A stretch of DNA of 64,000 bases from Stenopsyche tienmushanensis (Eukaryota > Arthropoda > Insecta > Trichoptera > Stenopsychidae): contig WACJ01000084.1 in the NCBI GenBank assembly GCA_008973525.1, positions 434,001 through 498,000 on the forward strand, read 5' to 3'. The notes under the pieces are model-generated. The model was not told the origin of the DNA, did no database searches, and worked only from the letters and a program-made list of their open reading frames with translations. Below, in pieces: positions 26,701-38,700 of the stretch (positions within the stretch are counted from its first letter, which is position 1; every line of letters starts with the position of its first letter). The translations under genes were made by a program, and so were the position numbers.

Positions 26701-29700
26701 CTGTAAAAAATATTTTTTTTTCATATAGATAAATTATTTATGTATTAATATTAAATGTATGTATATTAATTAGGTTCTCGTTTCAACCGGTTTATAAATA
26801 TAAGTTCAATTAAAACATCTGAGATAGATAATCATTGTGATGAAGAATATGAACCAAACTTTCACGAAAGCGAATAGAGAGACAAAATGTACCCCTAACT
26901 AGTTTTCAAATCTCATCAAAACAATAATTTGAATCGTACTAAGGCCACTTCACCTAAATTACTCTGCGAATCTATGTAAATTGTATGCACTCACCAAATT
27001 ATACCAAAACAAACTGAAATCGCATATAATTAGTAATTTTCCTCCCCAATGCGCTACAATGATTAAAATATAATCGAATTCAGTTATATTTAATGTGAAA
27101 ATTAGTCTTTATTTTAGACTAATACATTTTAATTAAGCTTAAAAGTACAAATATTGACGCTCAAATAAAATGCATTTTATTTTCGATTGAAATTATTGTT
27201 GAATGGCATTGTATTTTTATTATTCAAGCTCCATTTTTGACTCCATGTTCGACTGTATGATAATATATTGACAATTGAATTTCCCAGGATAATTGATGAT
27301 ATTTCAGTATGAATACTTGATGCGATTTTACTATCTGTCTCTTGATTATTCCATGAAACTCGAGCTAGATTTATTATCAGGTCCGTCATACCTCTGTATG
27401 ATGGACAAACCAAAGCTGTGTATGCAATCAAAGTTGGACACTGATATGCATTATACTTCGTCGATTGATTAATAGTTAATTACAGCTGCATTCAGTACCA
27501 GTGAAAACTTATTTATGCTACTTATTGATTACTGATTTATATAATTATACATTAATTATAAATTATATAGATCATAATAAAATTATATCATCTATTAAAA
27601 TATTGTTATCATACATTACAAATACACAGGATCTTCAATAGAATACACAAGGACTTAGAAGGCAGAAAATATTTTTCGGTAGCATTCCTGGACGTAACTC
27701 AGGCTTCAGGACAAAGTGTGGCATCCGGGCTTTATATCGGAAAACAACTGCCCACAAACTACTTTTTGATATTCAAATCATACCTGACCAGCAGAACATT
27801 CTACTTCAAATACGAAGATGAAGCCACCACGCTCCATGATTTAAAATCCGGCGTCCCACAAGGCAGCGTACTTGGTCCAGTTTTATACATTTTATACACA
27901 GCCGACATTCCGACAACAGACACCACGACAACGGCCACCTTCGTGGACGACACAGCTCTTCTAACCTCCCACAACGACCCGGCAATAGCGTCTCAACTGC
28001 TTCAACATGATCTCAACAATATACAGAAATGGCTCAAGAAATGGCGCGTAAAGGCAATGAAAGTAAATCCACGCATGTCACTTTCACTAATAGACGAAAG
28101 ACATGTCCTCCTGTCTCACTGGATGATTGTGCACTGCTATAGGCAGATGTAGTTAAATATCTCGGCATGCACTTGGACAGACGTTTAACGTGGAGGACAC
28201 ACATAAAAAAGAAGAAGAAACAACTGGAAATCAAAATGAGAATTCTGTATTGGTTAATGGGCCGAAAATCAGAACTGTCCCTAGTAAATAAAACACTATT
28301 ATACAAAATTATATTATAAGCCATCTGGAAGTATGGGATACAGCTCTGGGGTACCGCAACAAATTCCAATATTGACATTCTCCAACGCTTTCAATCCAAA
28401 GTGCTGCGTACTATAGGCAACGTTCCATGGTACGTGATAAACAAAACAATACATAGCATATTAAGCATACCAACAGTGAGGCAGGAGATTGAGAGCCATA
28501 GCCAAAAATATAAAAAAGGTTAAACACACACCCCAACCGCCTTATTGAAGAGCTAATTAGCCAAGCCTCTGGAACGCGTAGGCTGAAAAGATATTTGGTT
28601 CATGATCTGGACAAAAGATTCAAATGAATGAACATTAGGTCCTCATTAATGAATGGAGACCTACACGAGCCAGAAACGTCATAATAAGAACTAAAGAACT
28701 GAACTCAAAGGATAGATTGTTCAAATAAAGAAAAAAATATACATATCACTTGTAAGTATCAAAACTACATTTAAATGAGTGTTCAATAATTGTATCGTAA
28801 TAGATCGCTAATTGTGTCTAACAAGTCATAGTAGAGTACCAGGCTGTGTTTTTTTCATTCTTACACTCCAAAGTGAATGAACTACGTAAGTTCGTTCGCT
28901 ATCGGATCGCGAAAGGGATTGAAAAGAGAAAGAAGATTTCAGCTACGAGCACGCTAGGGAGCTGCCGGGAAGAATACGACTTCCCATATTCTTATGTCTT
29001 ATTCCTTACGCATCAGTATCCCGAATCGTACATACCTAGGAAAGAAGAAGAAGACCACTATTGATTTTGCAAATCGATTTCTTCATACAAGGATGTGATT
29101 TTTCTTATTCTACAATATTAAAGAAAAATGTATAATTCAATAGTGAGACAAAGGAAAAGTGAAAAATCTATCAATAATTTGAAGCAGCAAGTGTTCATCA
29201 TCAAGTAAAAACCTTCTCGTGCCATAATTTGGCCAATTTTATTATATATTTATTATGTATACGAAAATATAAACTTTTTTGATGGCATTCAGAAGATCAG
29301 TGATAAAATTGAGCAATTCATAAAATATTTGTTGCAAAAGCGTCTAAAATGCTAAAAATAAAATTGACAGAAACGCAATATATTTTTTATAACGTATTTC
29401 ATTACTTGCAAGTCAGCAAGAATATAAGAGTGAAATTTCTTTTCATTGACAAGGGTTTAATAGTGTATATATATATATATATTGTACTATATAAATATAC
29501 GCTAAAATAAGAGAATCTATGGACAGCTTTTTAAGACTAAGTATCAAACATAGTGATATAAAATTAATTTAAAAATTATATCTATATAACCGAAAAACGT
29601 TATAAACCCTCCACAGGACGAGATATCGATACGAACATCTATTGATAAATCGGGAGGAAATATATCCTTATAGTTGAAGGAGAGACCGTTTTCATTTCCG

Positions 29701-32700
29701 GTCAGAAAATAAATTGATTTCCCACACGTTCCTTCAGTATAGCCTTTTTTTATAATATTATGTGCGGACGATATCTTCGAATTGGATTCGATGCCATAGT
29801 TTATTTAATCAGTATTTGGTCTATTCATTTAAAATTGAATTGAGATACACAGTAAGGTAATAAAATCCGATCATATATGTTACGCTTATATCGAGACTTT
29901 AACATATTTCAAATGCCAATAAATAATGAGATTCGGATTTTGTATTTGCAAAATTATTGAATATAAGTGTGCTTTGGAAAGGTGGATACCCAATATCTAA
30001 TACCAATAACTCTGATTTTATCAGGATTGAAATTTTTATTTCAAACACACTGCAACATTCATTCACTGCATCTAATATGTCAATACAATATTTTCTACAG
30101 CATTTTTCGATTATTTGTGGTCACATGGGCCATATAAGATGTAATAAGAAATATTAAGAAAATAACTATTTTATTAATTTAATGGTATAATAGAACCTCG
30201 ATTATCCGGACTAATTGCTCTTAAGCTCTTTTCTTGGAAGCTGCTAAATCACGAATACTCTTAAGATATATAAGTTGTCTTAAATTATATTCTTTTTGAC
30301 TCTCAAGCCATTTCATCGTGATATTTAAACACTGAAAAGCTTCTGAATGTGTAAAACCAATATCTCCGACCAATTCTCAATGTGCAAATCGGGAAATTAC
30401 ACACAATCCAGATAATCAAGGTACTACTTTATATGAACTTTTGTAAATATTTAAGTACATTTTGCAATTATTTAAAAATAAGACTCAAAATGATTTGAAA
30501 ACGTTAATCTTGGTTGTTAATGTGTTAAAAAATGATTACGTATACGTTTTGTATTAGAATTTATAGCACAATGACTTCAATACTTATTACATATAACATG
30601 AAATATTGACCAATATTTCTTACATCCACTTGTATTATCGTGTCATATACATTTCGAGTACCATTAACTATTTTTGAGGACATTATCCGTATATCTTCTT
30701 TGTTTTGCCGGATAATTGAGAGTGTGCGAACGTGTGTTGGTTTAATTTAATTTCCAAAAATAATTACACATTTACCAATTATCAAAATGCATTACAATTA
30801 TAATCGAATGACATTCTCACGTGATGCCGTTGTTAATCGTTGCAGATTCAATTCAACAGATTAACAGTAACATCTTCCGTCTCTATTCTCTATTCTGGGG
30901 TAGTCGTCGGTTTGTCTTGCCTGTGAGATGATCCCACAGGCTGATTGTTGTAACCTTTCTCTCCATAAATAAATAGTATTTCTATCAGCACCCAACCATC
31001 TCCGTCCAACCGCTCGGCATAACTGCGGCTCGAAAGCAAAACGAACCCGCGTGCGAGCGCGATTGTTTTAGAAAACACGTGGGAGCGGGTAGCGGCTCGA
31101 GGACTTTGTCGCGAGAGTTGTCAACGTTACACAGGCATTTATTAAATATGATTTTATTGATTTTAATCCTAGATAGATCCTAATACAAATTTTATATTGC
31201 TCTCTTTCAAAGGCGTCATGGGTGATCATATTTTAAATCTTAATTTTACCATAAAATTTTGTTTATAACATTGATGGAACAGTGTGTATATAGAATATAC
31301 AGTTTCAAGCCATTACTTATATTCTTCACAGCGCTTAATTTAAGACATATCACTCATTGTAATTGACACTTCCTAATTCTGTCAGCTATATTTTACAATA
31401 TCATACAATATGATTTAGACGCATTCATGCTACTGTAATAAAATTGTATTTACATATGAATTGGTGTCTAAATTGAAATATAATTCAAGGGAATATTTCT
31501 TTTCATTCTCGCCTTTCATCCTTTTGCAAATTGAGGGTGAAAACAGCACTTTTCAGGACATTTAAAACACATGACTTGCAGAATCTTTTCTTCCCCATTT
31601 TTGCGTATAAATGCTCCACGCATACTTCTTTATGTCGAGAAGAAAAAGGAACTCAATATAAAGGCAACGTACTTATTTCGCATTCGTTGTTCGGAAAACG
31701 TCGGTCTCGTTTAGAGAAGGAATTACAACACGCATTTCTTTTTGCTGTCAAGTCTGAAGAAAATGGTTCATGGAAAGACATTGATATGATCGTTATTGAG
31801 TATAATGCTTTGTGTACGTCAGTCGTATGTACAAAGGGTCAAGTAATTAAATTTCATCCCTCCGCCTACAGAATTTTCGACAATTTTGCATGATAAACAT
31901 GAGGGGTTGTGTTAAATTTCGCGAAGCGAATCGTCATTGCGGGGTTTATATACGAAATTACATTTTATTCAGTCTAATCATTTTGGGTCCTTCCATCCTC
32001 GACTATTTTGAGTACTACAGAAAAGTATATTTAGCTCTTACAAATATTCTTAGAATTTGATGAAAATATTTACATTTAGTTTTCAAATCCAAAATGAAAT
32101 GATAAAAGAGATACGTTAAATACATTTTAATGATCATCAACCTCCCATATGAAGTATTTTATCATTCATTAGTATACTACAATACTTATCAGGTTATTTA
32201 TGAGACCTTTAAATCGGAAATTATTCATTGGATAATGCTTAAAATGTCAATATTAAATGTAGTTTAAAAGCTGGAACATAAATAGTCCGTTTATCATGTT
32301 AATCTGAAATATATTTCCTGAGCGTCCTTCGGCTGTCAAGAATACATCCCTTATACAAAAAACTACTCAACGATTTCCAAAGCTTATGATGTTATGTGAC
32401 GATGAAAGAAAATTCTTTCAGACTCATCAATCATGCATCAATAGCATCCCTTTAAAGGAACGAAAAAATGTCCATATCCTTAAATGATCGCTTCATTGGT
32501 GTCCTTTGTCTTAAATCATTCGTTTTCAAGGCTCCCGAACATTCATGGATTCTTGAACAGCCTGTAGATGGAAATATGATTTGAAAGCATCTCCAACAAA
32601 ACCTATTTGGAATAAATTATCAATGCGAGCATGCCAAGAAAGATTTAATGAGTGGAGTCTGACGAAAGTACTTAAGAGGATTGAATAATGTAAATGATGT

Positions 32701-35700
32701 TGTCCCTGTAGTATACGAGAAAAAGTTTCATAGTTGAAGTTCGACGTTCATGTAAATGCTTTTATTTTACGCCGAAAGACCAAAGATAATAGAAAAAGTT
32801 TGGCCTTCCTTGGTACAAAGACCGCTTAAGCTTTTTATAAATTAAAACATTTTTACGCAATTTCAAAAGCACAACTAAAATGTTACAATGCAATAGCTGT
32901 ACAAAGAATATGACCTTTTATATATTGCCTCCTGGAATGCCGACGAATTTTAGTTGATATATATTTCCATTTGCGTATATCAAGCTAATTTGCAAATGTT
33001 TTCGGGGAAATATTCTCCAATTGGACCCGGTGTATATTTGGATTGAATTTATGAGACATTTGAAATTGTGTCAAACTATTGCCTCCACCGAGTTGTGATT
33101 TGACCAATATTCAGCAGGCAACAATTGAAACAATTTTGCAAAATAGCTATAACCCACTCCATAGTCAAATGTGTATAAGACATATATATTTTTAACTCAA
33201 AAAAATAATATTGATCCTAGGATTTATCAATGACTATAGTAAATTACAAATTCTTATGATATTTGAAGTGAGCATGTAAAAATATAGTCAATTCGATTTA
33301 TTTGCATGATTTTAATCAAGATTTTAATTTTGTTTACATCGTTCTTTTCAACTCAATTAAAAAAATGCTATTTGTTAAAAGAATGTATGGAAAAATATTA
33401 CGTGTGGAAGAAATCATTTTCTGCTTCCCTATATTTATCAAATATTCCCGACAAAATACGAAATGAAAGAGGAACGATCTTCTGACAAATAATTTGTTTT
33501 ATGAAAAATTGCTGACTCAATATTGATGTGCTATGTATTAGTTATAACCAAATGCTACCAAACGTTACTAGTTCACTTCAATCTGTTTCGATATATCTCC
33601 ACAAGTGTGACTTTTCAACGTTTTTATGTATAAAAATGATATGAGATGGTTTTAGAAAATCGTACTAAATATGGAAATGTTTTTTTTTAATTATATTGGT
33701 ATCATTCCAAGATGGTACATCTCATACAAGCACAGTTTTATATCTCTGATGTGTGAATTTCGATTCATTTATAGAATGTTTGATTTTTTTTTAGATCCAA
33801 ATAGTACGATGCCAGAGTCAGCCATCTGTGGAATGCTGACTCCAATGCCTTTAGGATTGCCCTACATGGAACTGAGCAGCATTCTGTTCTTCCTTCTTCC
33901 TGCGGCTGTCATTCTAGCATTGTATTGTAGAATGGGTCTCAGGATAAGGGCGAGGAGCAGGCATCATCTTGGAAAAGGCGTCAAAGGATCGGTCCATGGC
34001 GAAACAAGACAAGTCCAATCCAGGAAGGCAATTATCCGTATGCTGGGTATGTAGATTTTAAAATTGAATTAATTTAAGTGAATTTCGTACGAACAAAGCC
34101 TTAATATAATCCCCGGATGAGTATAATGGAAGGGAAAAAAACATGCTGGTGAAATTGCTTTGTTTGCTTGTTTAAATGTATTACTTATATTAAGCTGGCA
34201 AGAACTCGGGATTATATTTGAATAAGCCTTATTTTTGTGAGCTTTCGGGATTATTGAAAAACGATAATTTTTAAAATCTGACTGAAAGTTCCCAGACAGA
34301 AAGCTTTTAAAATTATGCTCGGTTTTAGAACGAGATTCTGTTCCTATGATATTTTTATGATATGATTCATTAAATGCAATTCATTCATCGTTCTAAATTT
34401 GATATATATTTCTATTCATTATAATGATTATTAATAATTTTGCTAATGTATAAATGAACTCAATGAATTAAAGGTTTTTTTTTATTTATGCATTCTAGAC
34501 CAAATTAATGCAAAGGCGCTCTCAATAGCGCGTCCAATGAAGCAAATTCAGCTTATACGAATATTAATTTATTTATTTTCCAACAGCTGCTGTAGTGATA
34601 GCATTCTTCGTTTGCTGGGCTCCATTCCATGCTCAGCGTCTGATTTTCTTACATGGGACGTCATGGGCCCATTACAAAACAATTAATGGATGGATGTTCT
34701 CAGTTGCTGGATGGCTCTACTATGTCTCCAGCACGGTTAATCCGATCCTATACAACGTCATGAGTAACAGGTATATTTTTTTTAAATTCAATATATTTTG
34801 AATGTTTTTTAAGGACAAAAATCATATATTATATATAAAGATAAAAATTACGTAAATTAAGAAATATTACTCATACAAAATTTTAGATTTGTATTTGTAG
34901 ATAAATATTGAGAAAATTATACTAGTAAAAAGTAAATAATGAGTTAGGCAGAACCGACTATACATGGTTAATTTGCTGATCATTACAATGTAATTAAAGA
35001 TAATGATAATGTCGCTACTTACATATAGATCCTTTCCTACAGAAAATTTCTTATTAATATAATCTACCTGGAAGGCAATTGGAAACCACCACCTTGAAAT
35101 CATTTATTCCTAAAATAGTATCTTATGTTGAGATCTCCTATGTTCAATTAAGGATATGGCACCTTAACAAGAAATCCCTTCAATAAATAATTATTCTCTC
35201 CAAAGAATATTATCATTATACCATCACCATAGTAAATTAAAATTTATCAAACGAAAAATAGTCCCAAATAAAATTTCCACATGAAATATTTTGCAGCTAT
35301 TAAGAGAGCTTAAAGCTGCGGATGATGGTGAATGATGCGCCGCTATTTGTGTGACAATTTTTCACAAGAAATAAAACGAAACGATTATATAAAGGCTTTA
35401 TATGCTGAATGATGAAAAATACTAATAAAACTCTATGATGCAAAAAAAATGTACAAAAAGGATCAGAGTAAAAGGCAAAGATCATGCTTGTATAATTCCA
35501 GGAAATTGCTATGAAATTAAAACCGGCTTAACGTACGATTTTGATGTAAAATTTTAGATTTTTTTATGCGAATAAAACCATTATAATAATATTTAAATCG
35601 AATCATTATATTGAGTTCCATCAAAGTCGAATGTTGCAATATAAATGGAATGTTTGGAGTTAAAATTGAACATCTTTTTTATTTTCAGGACTCAAAGCTC

Positions 35701-38700
35701 GTTTTTTTTTCTTTTATTCACGCTTGTAGCAATAAAACTAGCAATCGTCTATATATCTTTCCGAGAAAATTATCCAGCATCACATTGGATAGAAAGAGCG
35801 TACTCTTTTTAATTTTCACCTCCCAAAGTCCCGTCCCTAAGGAATATTATAAATATAAAAATATGGAATTAAATGTGCAAATTTATTATAATTACTTCTT
35901 CGTAGAGATAAATTTTGTATATCTATTTTTAAAATATGCTAAAGTATGGTTGAATTATTTTGACTATAAAAAGAGCAATCCATCGGAATTTAAAATGAAG
36001 TATCGTATTATGGATGGGTGTTCTGTCAAGCGATGAGATTTACTTTTTAAAGCCTCTTCTTATAATTTTTAAAGAGATCTTTTTTATTTATGCCGAGATA
36101 TAACTTCTCAAGCTCAAACAAAAATATTCTTATTTATATCCATCACGAAAACTTTTCAAACAGAGATTGAAAATATATGGAAATTTCTGCAAAGTTTCGC
36201 AGAAAGATGTAAATAAAAATCATTGAAGGCGCGAACTCGTTGAACAAAGTGCTGTTTATGTTCGTAAATATTTGTTGCTATAATGAAAATTTTCTAAGCT
36301 TTGACAACAAGTATTTCGAAAATTCAATCTCCAATTCCTTTTTAATTATCTGAGAAATTTTATTCTGTAATTCATGTAGATTTTTGAATACATCAAGTAT
36401 CAATATCTTTGATTAATCGATGTTGTATTAAAAGAAATGGTTTATCTTCAATTATTGTTAGATAGATAGATAGACCAAAAGACCATTAAATTTGGCTTCA
36501 ACTTCAACGCACAAAACTTTGAATAATCTGTAATTCGTAGCTTTGCCACGAATATGATTCACAATTTTTACTATATCATTCAACTCACTTAGTAAATCTG
36601 AAGGAAGCTTCTTAGCAGCCAAATCGTTTTATGCAGTGATAAAACAAACCTTGAAGAGCAAATCGTTTCACAATTGCTTGAAATCCAGAACGTATTCCCA
36701 TCATGGAAGGTACTCTGTACAAACGCCAACTAACTTTGATCAGTCCGATCCTTCTTCCTCAAATAAATGTTTTAGCGTTTTGTATAATTCTTCATCGCGA
36801 GTAGTGATGGGAAGACTTGCAGAACAAGAATTCTTCTTTTACACGGTCATCTTTAATGTACCGAATTTATTCCAGTAATTACGAAAACGAAGCTACATCG
36901 GTTGTCTCGTCCAATTGCAGTGCAAGCTAGAACTTTCTTTAATTTCAGCAAATGATGGTTACCAAAATATCATTACTCAACTCTAAAATACGACTTTGAA
37001 TTGTTCTATTGGAGAATGATATTTGATTAATCTTAGCCGCGTGTTGTTCACCAATAACGAGACACAAACAAGGTTTGATGAGTTTCTTTCCTATAGTGTG
37101 CCGTTTTTTGTTCATAGTAATGGGATAAGCAATTTGACACGATTCAGTTACATTTTGTGCATTTCCTGTAGAATCCAATTGCGAAGACTTCAGAATAATA
37201 TCTTTTCTCTTAAAAAAATCAAATTCTTTACATGCCAACTCCTTATGGACATTCTCGAAATATTCTTTTAGTTTTCTCGGTTTCATGCTCTTTATATCGA
37301 GAACTTTATTACATGTAACACATGAGGCTTTACTATATTCCTGTCAACAATATTCGTGAAACTCCATTGTAGAAATGCTTCTTTATACGAGCACTTTTTT
37401 CCAGAAGTAGAAGTCATTTCACTTAAAATACTGTTACAAATGCGAAAAATACAAATTCGTGTTCGAGTAAAGTGAAACTGAATCGTCTCTGTGTGCTTTT
37501 ATCCCTTTCCTTGCAAGAAAGATTGCTAAAAAAGGATTAGAACACATTGAAACTTCTTGGAAGAGAATGCAAGCCGCATGACGCTCATCTGTCATTCTAT
37601 TATTATATCTAAATACCAAAAAGCATCATTACCTCTGCAGAATAGCCGTTTTACCCCTCGGGGGGTAATTACTCCCAGGTTAGGGGAAAAAAATTATATA
37701 CTATACGAAAATAATGAAATTGGTGCATATTTAACATGATTTGGTTAATTGACTATAGATCTATGTAATTGTGTCCAATGGATGGAAATTAAATAGCATG
37801 GCTCCAATTTACATGAATTTGAATAACTTTATACAGCCAGCTATATATTAAGATTGGAACATGATCAAGTAGCCAAAATTACTAAAATGGAAATCATAAG
37901 GCTTCCTATTTAAACATATACATCAACGAGACTTGAACTACGACTAATTATGTACGCAAAAAAAGTATATTAAGAATATCTGATCTATCTGTAGAAAAAT
38001 AGGTCAAGATTAATAATATTCAATATTTACAGGTTCGATAAGTCAAAATCAAATGTTGCTTCCCTGAGCAAATGTATCCGCTCTCATGGAAAATCCCTTA
38101 AATTATTCATTTTATCGAACAAAGCGAACTCATGAACTCGAAACAAAGTTTGAGATTCGAAAAAGGGACATACACCGATAAGTCAATTAAAGAGAGTACG
38201 ACGCCTACGAAATTGGGTACTTGCAAGAATAAAAGAAAGTCTCGTGTAAACCTCACTCTTTTATTATTCGAAGGAATAGAATTGATTTGGAGGTTTCTTT
38301 TTTTTAGGTGCCGTGGCTTTGAATGCAAATGGATTCCTCCGATAAAAGCGAATCGGATTATTTAGGCCCTGTTCGATAATTAGAACATATTCAGGCTTAG
38401 TTAATATAATATAAATTAAGGCGACTTTGTATCACCATAGTAAATGAATACTAAATCGGGCGACTCGGAGCAATTAGTGATATTAACACTGTTGTATTAT
38501 TTGATATTTAATTAATTATAATAGCACAAGAGGCCTTTGATAGACTAACAAATTGGATTTTATCATAAATAGTGTAGACAATCGCACGGAATGTTTACTT
38601 GAATGTTAATTGTGGCTTGGAAGCGTTTAATTTTGAACTTCACTCAGATGAAAGAGAAAAAGTACAATAAACTATATTTAAGTAATATAATATTTGAGAT

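Larger units (their letters stand above)
22273..33794. other. CapaR: Receptor intron (11.5 kb) carrying transposons
   Basis: Donor gtaagt at 22273, acceptor at 33794. It holds a Jockey-like LINE fragment (27628-28738), a pogo/Tigger-type MITE (30190-30427), a GC-rich island (about 30890-31135), a (TA)n tract near 29465-29482 and an 11-base C run at 25743-25753. Open frames at 28846-29064 and 31531-31893 show no family resemblance; the first lies in GC-richer DNA right after the LINE. Confidence 0.8.

Noticed and set aside
28846..29064. GC-richer 72-codon frame just after the LINE
   Set aside because: No motif and no splice signals that fit; possibly part of another repeat but nothing to support it.
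31531..31893. 120-codon plus-strand open frame
   Set aside because: Begins at a GTG rather than ATG, has no recognisable domain, and sits within an intron of the receptor.
35611..36036. 141-codon plus-strand open frame in a receptor intron
   Set aside because: No family motif; residue content matches chance translation of AT-rich DNA; no convincing acceptor or start context.
36470..36484. AGAT microsatellite
   Set aside because: Only three to four units; not worth a feature.
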